A stretch of 64,000 nt of DNA, taken from Cymodocea nodosa (Eukaryota > Streptophyta > Magnoliopsida > Alismatales > Cymodoceaceae). Location: the NCBI GenBank assembly GCA_036874045.1, contig CM072345.1, positions 12,634,501-12,698,500 of the forward strand, written 5' to 3'. Below, in pieces: positions 58,085 through 64,000 of this stretch. The notes under the pieces were generated by a model. That model saw only the letters and a program-made list of their open reading frames with translations. It was not told the DNA's origin and ran no database searches. The position numbers and the translations under genes are program-made. Position 1 is the first letter of the stretch, and each line of letters opens with the position of its first letter.

Positions 58085-59220
58085 GAGCAGAAGTGGAGAG
58101 AAATTAAGAAACCGAGGGTGTACTTGTGCGGAAATTGAACGGAAATCAATGAAGCGAGCGAGGAGCCTCCGCTTCCCACTTCTTTGAAAGTGGACTTTTG
58201 ACCGAATCAATACCCATGGATGGATTCCTGGCTGCCGGCATCGCCCTCCGCGGTCAACCAAACGAAAAGTTTTTAACCATTCACAAGTAACTTCGTTTCA
58301 TTTATTCCTGGTTGCTTTTCGAGTCTCTGAAACCGACAAATATATTATACACGTATATATATATCTGTAAATGAAAAGTGTTGGGGATTTTCTTCTGCAC
58401 GCTGGCATCATTTTTTTTTTCATTTATTTATTTTATAATTTTAAATATAAATATATAATTTATTTACTGTTTTCTTTCAAAAAATTAATGGTTTATATAA
58501 TTTTTTTGGCCTTTAGATAATAACAAATACATGTCTATTTAACTAATTTTTTTTATAACGTATTTATGGCGGTCTAAAAAATTTAATTTCTACACGGTTA
58601 CTTACTCCCACTGCTCGAATATGATTTATAATTGATAATGGATTAATGGGATGGCTTCTCGTTGTCTAATTTGAAACATGATCCGGTGGAAAACTAATTA
58701 TATGTTATCGTAACTAATTAATTTGGTGCTTCTCAGATTAAGTAGATCCCAATCGGTTCTTTCATGGCCCCACCAACGATTTTGATTCAAAAAGTACCTT
58801 AATTGATTAAAAGGAAAGTGTAAATCCAAACCATTTTCACAAAATTAAACAAAAGAAAAACGGAATATATATATGTACTTGAAACAATCCTAGGATCTAG
58901 AAGAATTTAGTGTATGCTTTTATAATTAGATTCTCTTTATCTTTTTTTATCGATATTTATTTAAAAAATAAAAAAAATATTATATATAATCTACTATATA
59001 TTAAAATTTCATATTAATCTGAGCCATATTCGTTATTATATTTTTTTTCCTTAAAAATCAACGATTAAAATGTAACAAGAAAGTGTTGAATTTTAAGACG
59101 TTTAGACGAAGGATCAATACTTATATAATTTAAATAAAAATTCTATAATGTATTTACAGTCATCCAATACTATTCAAAGTGCACACGTAACTTCTACTCG
59201 ATCTGTCGCATGTATAGTTA
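58085..59220. other. Upstream flank of the acyl-activating enzyme gene
   Basis: Promoter DNA followed by AT-rich intergenic sequence. No gene seen. Confidence 0.5.
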
Positions 59221-59478
59221 CGAGAAGAATTTAAAAATGAATTCAAAGTCCAAATCTTCTATTATTTTTTCCTGATGACATATCGAGACAAAATTCTTAC
59301 GTATCTTCCACGGCCAGAGGAAGAAGTGCGTAATCACGGAAGACATGAAACCTCCAGGAAATAGACATGCAAAGACGGAGTGCACTCTCGTTGGATCTTC
59401 GAACTTGAACAGAGCATGCATGTGAAATTTCCACACAAGGTGGAAGGAAGATCGACGTATGTGGAACGAAGCTTCATA

Positions 59479-59526
59479 GAGAAGAAGAAGAAGAAGAAGA
59501 AGAAGAAGAAGAAGAGGAGGAGGAGG
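59479..59526. repeat. (GAA)n(GAG)n microsatellite
   Basis: About eleven GAA units followed by several AGG units. Frames read through it are low-complexity artefacts. Confidence 0.85.
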
Positions 59527-59621
59527 AAGAAAATCAAGTGCGTACCAAGTATATCAGTGAGTATATGGTACCGGGAGAAAGAGATGTTTAAGAGTGCGAA
59601 CGCATAGAGACTTACCTGCTT

Positions 59622-60267
59622 GATGTGCACTGCAAGAACACATGTAATGACAAGGAAGTTTCCTAGTAAATTTGTCATTTTCTTCACAGAATATATATAT
59701 CCATATGTATATATATATATATATATCTGTGGGTGTGTTCTTAATTTTCAATTGAATTTTCCACTAATAAGTAGTATTTTGTAGGAATTCTGGAGGCGTC
59801 CCACGTATCATTGTATAGAACGGAGGGCACGTCGATCGGTGCGAGCACCGAGAACCCCGAGAATGTGACATCTTCATGCATCGATCTCCGTGTAATTGAA
59901 AACAACCAACCATGCAAGTTCCTAATTACCTTTTATTGGGTAAATTAAACTAGCCGACGAAAGATATTTAATTAGATTAAATCGTGTGGGTGCGAAATTA
60001 AATGAATACGTAGGAGAAACCTTTTTTTAGGAAAGAATAAATGGATTGTGATTAACAAGTAATAATCGATAAAAGCATGCCTGGAAGATAAACATGTTAA
60101 GTTAAAATGGACAAGAGAGTAAATAGTCATAAGCCATATAAAAATGTAAAATAGTAAATGATATGGTAACGTAAAGATTAAATAAGGATAAGAAAGAAAG
60201 ATCATACCGATCTGTAGCTTTTTCCCGGAAGGAGAGGTGTGAAAGCTACCGTTCATGACGACCAAAT
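59622..60267 (-). other. Possible small secreted-protein gene or transcript, unassigned
   Basis: Two minus-strand pieces look exon-like. One at about 60266-60218 starts ATGAACGGTAGC and encodes MNGSFHTSPSGKKLQI before a donor-like G|GTATGA. The other at about 59681-59619 encodes MTNLLGNFLVITCVLAV, a hydrophobic signal-peptide-like start, and ends at CAG|GTAAGT. A TTTAAATA sequence sits just upstream of the first piece. They do not join in an obvious frame and I recognise no family. Confidence 0.18.
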
Positions 60268-61548
60268 GGAGGGAGGTGGATTCAATCCTTATTTAAAGCG
60301 CTATCATACGTATATTATGAAGCACGCCCAAGTAAAACCGTACCCATACAAATTAATGTACATTATTATAAGGAATGTGACATATATATATATATATATT
60401 ATATGCGATATGTTTTCCACTTTGTTCATTTGTGCTGGGCACAAGAAGGATGTAATTAATTATAAGTAAAATCCACAAATAAACCGCAACGAATAATATG
60501 CCATATAATAATAATAATGATGATGATGATAACGAATGCACCCGAATAATAATAACGGTGAAAAACTGGCCGGTCTCCAATTTTAGAAGAAGACTCATGG
60601 GTTTGTAATTTTTTTTAAAATATTTTTGCACGTAGGTATATGGATGAAAAGATGATATTAGGGTCTTTTTAACAACTTAATCCAAGGACGATAAAAAGTT
60701 ACAGAATCTAACCCACTCTGTGTCCGGAGGTGCGGACGTTTCGGTTTGAATAAATATCATTGAATCCAAATATAGTTATCAGATCATATGTAATAAATCA
60801 AGCAGATCATTCGAAAATTAATTCAACTTTTGGGTGTCAACCAGGATTAAAAAATGACCTCAAATTTAAAAATGTAAGATAAAAGAAAAGAAAAGATTTA
60901 CGTTAGCATCACGGTCACATATTTTACTTTTCCAAATAAAAAACCAAGGCCTCCGTGGACCACTTGACGGTCGACGGATTGTCTCGAAAATGTTTTGTTT
61001 TGTTCTGTTGGAAAATGGATACATCAAGATCAATTCCAATCCATATTTAATGTTAAATATATAAAATAATGATATATTATAAATAAATCTTTACGTATGC
61101 ATGGTTATCGATTCTGATTTTAATTGAAATAATCACAGCTAATATCGAGAACCAGACTATTAACAATGGCTTTAGAAATCTAGAACCAACCATTATAATC
61201 GAACTAAGAGGATTAAGAATCAATCCATCGGGTCACCCCGATCGTTGTAATTTTTATGTGCAGCACTTGCATTATGATTTGAAATATTGTAAAATCAAAT
61301 GGTAGGGAGGGAAAGAAGGCAAAAAAATGTGGCCACTGGTCAGCCTGGACGTCTGCCGCATGTTATTTAAAAAAAACTGCAAAGCAAAACCAAAAGTATT
61401 ATTCTTTGTCAAGAAAAAAAAAAACCATTCCGCTTCAAAAGGAATGGTGGAGGACGGCCCGGCTTAGTGGAAGAAATGGCGCAGCCGCCGTCGGTCCATG
61501 GACCCGGTCAAGAAGCAGACCACTGCCCTCAACACACAAAAGAAAGCA

Positions 61549-61592
61549 ACAAGCAAGCAAGCAGGCAGGCAGGCAGGCGGGCAGGCAGGCGG
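61549..61592. repeat. (CAAG/CAGG)n tetranucleotide repeat
   Basis: Four-base units that shift from CAAG to CAGG and CGGG variants. Confidence 0.85.
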
Positions 61593-61670
61593 CCGATCAC
61601 TTTGGTGGAAAACTAGAGGAGGAGGGCAGGTGGGTTTGGAAAAGAGGGAAAGAGATGTGCTTCTCGGAAG

Positions 61671-61708
61671 GTGCTGTGTGCTGTGTGCTGTGTGCTGTGT
61701 GCTGTGTG
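61671..61708. repeat. (GTGCTGT)n heptanucleotide minisatellite
   Basis: Five copies of a 7-base unit. Confidence 0.9.
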
Positions 61709-62309
61709 ATGAGATCACAAGCATGGGACATGTTGAATGCAGCACTCTTCTAGAATGTAGAATCCACATCGGCTTTTTTTGAATGTTTCGGTCTCCCACT
61801 CAAGACAGTCAGGTCTTTCACATCCAACCCTACTCTGTATTAAATTTCTATGGGTATGATTATTTTTTATGGGCGGATAATAAAAAAAGAAACGGACGAA
61901 GAAGGTGAGAGACGTTACAACCAAGATGGGAAAGAATTTAAGAGTGGAACGTTTACCTTTACCTCACCCACCTCCTAAAAAGAAAGTAATGACACGCCTT
62001 GTTTATGTGTGTTTTCCATCCACATCAAGACCGGTCTATCATTCACTCTGCAAATTTTCGTGCATCAATTTTTGTATTTTTCTTGGGATCGTAGGGCTCC
62101 ACCCAAATCCCTGTCGTTTGATAGCCCTACATTTTCCGTCGTCCTCCGCCTGGAGCCTTTCTTTCGGGTTTCTCAGGCCCAACACGGAAAGCAACGTTTT
62201 CGGAAAACGTTCCATTGTCGGATCCCTACCGGGACGCTTTGCGTCACGACGTCCATCGACGCTCAAGTACCAGAAGCTGTTCCCCGTAGACGCTAGGGTA
62301 ATACCGACC

Positions 62310-62510
62310 GGCGATCATGGCGCGGCACACGAGTCGAACTGTGGAAGTGGCGCTTGCGCTTGAGGATTACCGTGTAAACGAGAAGGCTGATCGCTACCGC
62401 AAGTAAGTAATCTTCGATTTCGGTCGGTTACACCTTGTTCACCACAGATTCGAACCGGACGTGGGCAGCCTCTTCTGTACAACCCATCGAAGCGGCACGT
62501 GAAGAAAACC
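62310..62510 (+). other. Possible first exons of an unassigned gene, or a relic
   Basis: An ATG at about 62317 opens MARHTSRTVEVALALEDY, ending at a strong donor CGCAA|GTAAGT near 62402. The acceptor CACCACAG near 62448 restores an open frame (KFEPDVGSLFCTTH) that stops after 17 codons. Further protein-like frames downstream to about 62670 are not in one phase. Either splicing differs from what I see or this is a decayed gene. No family recognised. Confidence 0.25.
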
Positions 62511-63630
62511 TTGGCCATTGAAGAGCTTGCTCGCGCATGGAGGAGGAACAGGGGGAAGTGTCTCCCTCACTCCAAACGACACCGCCTTCATCCTTCAAAC
62601 TCTTTTGGCATCTCGCCCATTGACACAGCAGCAATCCTACTTGCTTTCCAAACGATACTTATTTTGATAACATGGACAAGATGGTTTCCACAACGAGTGT
62701 GTTACCAAAGGGTTGTTCAAAACTCTTCTCCTGAACCGTAGGACATTTTGTTGATTGTGCTTTCCAAGGGGCCAAGAGGGGAGCAGAGTTGGCACATGTT
62801 CCATGCAATCCACGCAGGAAGGACTTTGTAGTTGATGGGGGAATCCGTTATCGCCTGCTTGTTTTTGCAAGTCTAAATTGTGATTTTGCCTCTTGGCAGT
62901 TTCAATCAAAAACTCGGGCCATAAGTGCAAGTGATCAACATGAACGTGACGACATGCAGGGCACGGCTAACACACTTTAGTAAAAAAAATACTATTTCTG
63001 AAGAATGGCAACCGTTGTGAAATCCTTCCTTGTACAGAAAGAATTACATACATAGATAAACTCACTACTTGTAGTGGAATGCAGAGAAAATCACCTTCAG
63101 ATAACAATGAAACCACTTGAATGTTGCACCATAACTCACCCTCTAAATTTTCGAGCTAGAATTCTAAAATAAATGCAGGGATTGCTGTGGAGATTGGTTC
63201 TCGTTGATCGACTCATTCAACAGTTGCCAGTCGAGTCTTTCTGAATGACAACCAACTCTTGTAACATTCTTCCATGAGCAGAATTATACAAAAATAAATT
63301 CACTAGTAGTAGAATGCACTGAAAATTTGTGCCAATAGACTCTTGGATTATAGAGATCGAGCAGTACTGATGAATTGTATTTACCATGCGCTTCTTTTAC
63401 TTTTGCTGGTGCTTCTGCCTTGCCCTATCATGGTCATGTAATCATGATAGCTTCCGGTTGATGTTCCCAATATATTACGAAGAAAACTTCACCGCCAATT
63501 CAAGGATGGCCATCGCAAATAAATCATAGATTTTTGTGAAGGAGCCCACGACCAGGAATTTTTCTTTCTGGGCAATGTGAGGAAAGATGGTTGAATAAAT
63601 TCAAGTTTTAATAGGGAATTAATTGCATCT
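62511..63630. other. Unassigned region, mixed composition
   Basis: It includes short protein-like frames (for example 62540-62660, +) and then AT-rich DNA with two similar stretches near 63.00-63.12 and 63.24-63.33 kb (CTTGTA...AGAAT..ACA, CACTA.TAGTAGAATGCA). No gene recognised. Confidence 0.3.
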
Positions 63631-63638
63631 ACATACTT

Positions 63639-64000
63639 TTCATACCTCCAATCATTTTATCGGTAATTTGAAGCACAATTGATCGCTTAGTGCCCTCTGC
63701 AAGTATCCAAGCACTGACAGCAGACCATGGAGCATTGACTTTTTTAAGTCTCTCTGACATTACTAGTTGAACGACTAAGAGATTGTCTCAGTTCCACGTA
63801 ATTCTGATGCATGGTAAAACAAAATTTCATTAGAGCATGGAAATCATGAATATGCACGGCTTAATTGAATTATAAAAAAATGCCTTAATTGAAGAAATCA
63901 AGTTATAATGGCTAAAACTCACCATCCCGCAAAGTAAAACTTCATATGCTCCTCACTGAAATCTGTCATGCAGCAATCCAACAGCAACAGCACGTAGTAA
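63639..64000 (-). other. Possible exons of a gene entering from the right edge
   Basis: On the minus strand one piece (64000 to about 63923) is open and ends at ATG|GTGAGT, a strong donor. A second piece (about 63790-63645) encodes LKKVNAPWSAVSAWILAEG and ends at GGAG|GTATGA. Their phases do not join with the acceptors I can see (CATCAG, TCTTAG), so the model is incomplete. I do not recognise the family. Confidence 0.25.

Larger units (their letters stand above)
60268..62020. other. AT-rich intergenic DNA with simple repeats
   Basis: It holds TA runs near 60381-60400, a CAAG/CAGG tetranucleotide array (61549-61592) and a heptanucleotide repeat (61671-61708). No gene seen. Confidence 0.5.

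Noticed and set aside
59479..59526. Lys-rich or Phe-rich protein around 59.4-59.6 kb
   Set aside because: Created by the GAA/GAG microsatellite.
1..64000. CRISPR arrays, operons, ribosome binding sites, phage or plasmid features
   Set aside because: The window is plant nuclear DNA; no regularly spaced repeats with unique spacers or bacterial gene organisation were seen.
1..64000. Known conserved plant microRNA precursors
   Set aside because: I scanned by eye for the mature sequences of common families (for example miR156, 159, 164, 166, 167, 169, 171, 172, 395, 396, 399) and saw none; a computed search would be more reliable.

Overview
This is nuclear DNA from a flowering plant, almost certainly a monocot. 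It carries intron-rich genes, a DYW-class PPR protein, an INDETERMINATE-domain zinc-finger gene, a plastid-type Fe superoxide dismutase and long AT-rich intergenic DNA full of transposon relics. One gene (the acyl-activating enzyme) is very GC-rich at third codon positions while its neighbours are AT-rich; that two-speed composition is typical of commelinid monocots. A banana-family genome would fit, but the genus is an inference I cannot prove from the window.

Layout. 1-9800: mostly non-coding, holding a decayed hAT transposon (about 1681-5315), a small AT-rich inverted-end element (about 7699-8377) and a tRNA-like/SINE-like patch near 7026-7128. 9845-15960 (+): a ten-exon peroxisomal polyamine oxidase with a 45-codon upstream ORF in its leader. 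17745-20279 (-): a single-exon 844-aa PPR-DYW RNA-editing factor, convergent with the oxidase. 22085-26070 (-): a five-exon Dr1/NC2-beta transcription repressor. 29328-34858 (-): a three-exon INDETERMINATE-domain (IDD) C2H2 transcription factor. 34859-45400: about 10 kb without a convincing gene, with microsatellites, a 192-bp tandem duplication and two GC-rich islands. 46812-52013 (-): an eight-exon plastid Fe-SOD of the FSD3 type. 52014-55920: its upstream DNA, with a second copy of the transposon found in its first intron. 55983-57887 (-): a two-exon peroxisomal acyl-CoA ligase of the acyl-activating enzyme family. 57888-64000: largely AT-rich, with several unassigned exon-like pieces near 59.6-60.3, 62.3 and 63.6-64 kb.

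The genes are independent single-copy plant genes, not an operon or a cluster. Two of them, polyamine oxidase (C-terminal SRM) and acyl-activating enzyme (C-terminal SRL), make peroxisomal proteins; the SOD and probably the PPR protein work in organelles. The most interesting observations are the uORF ahead of the polyamine oxidase, two GC-AG introns that the reading frames appear to require, a doubled peroxisomal targeting signal at the end of the acyl-CoA ligase, and an inverted pair of related transposons on either side of the Fe-SOD first exon. All gene models were built by eye from reading frame, splice sites and family similarity; no transcript or database evidence was available.
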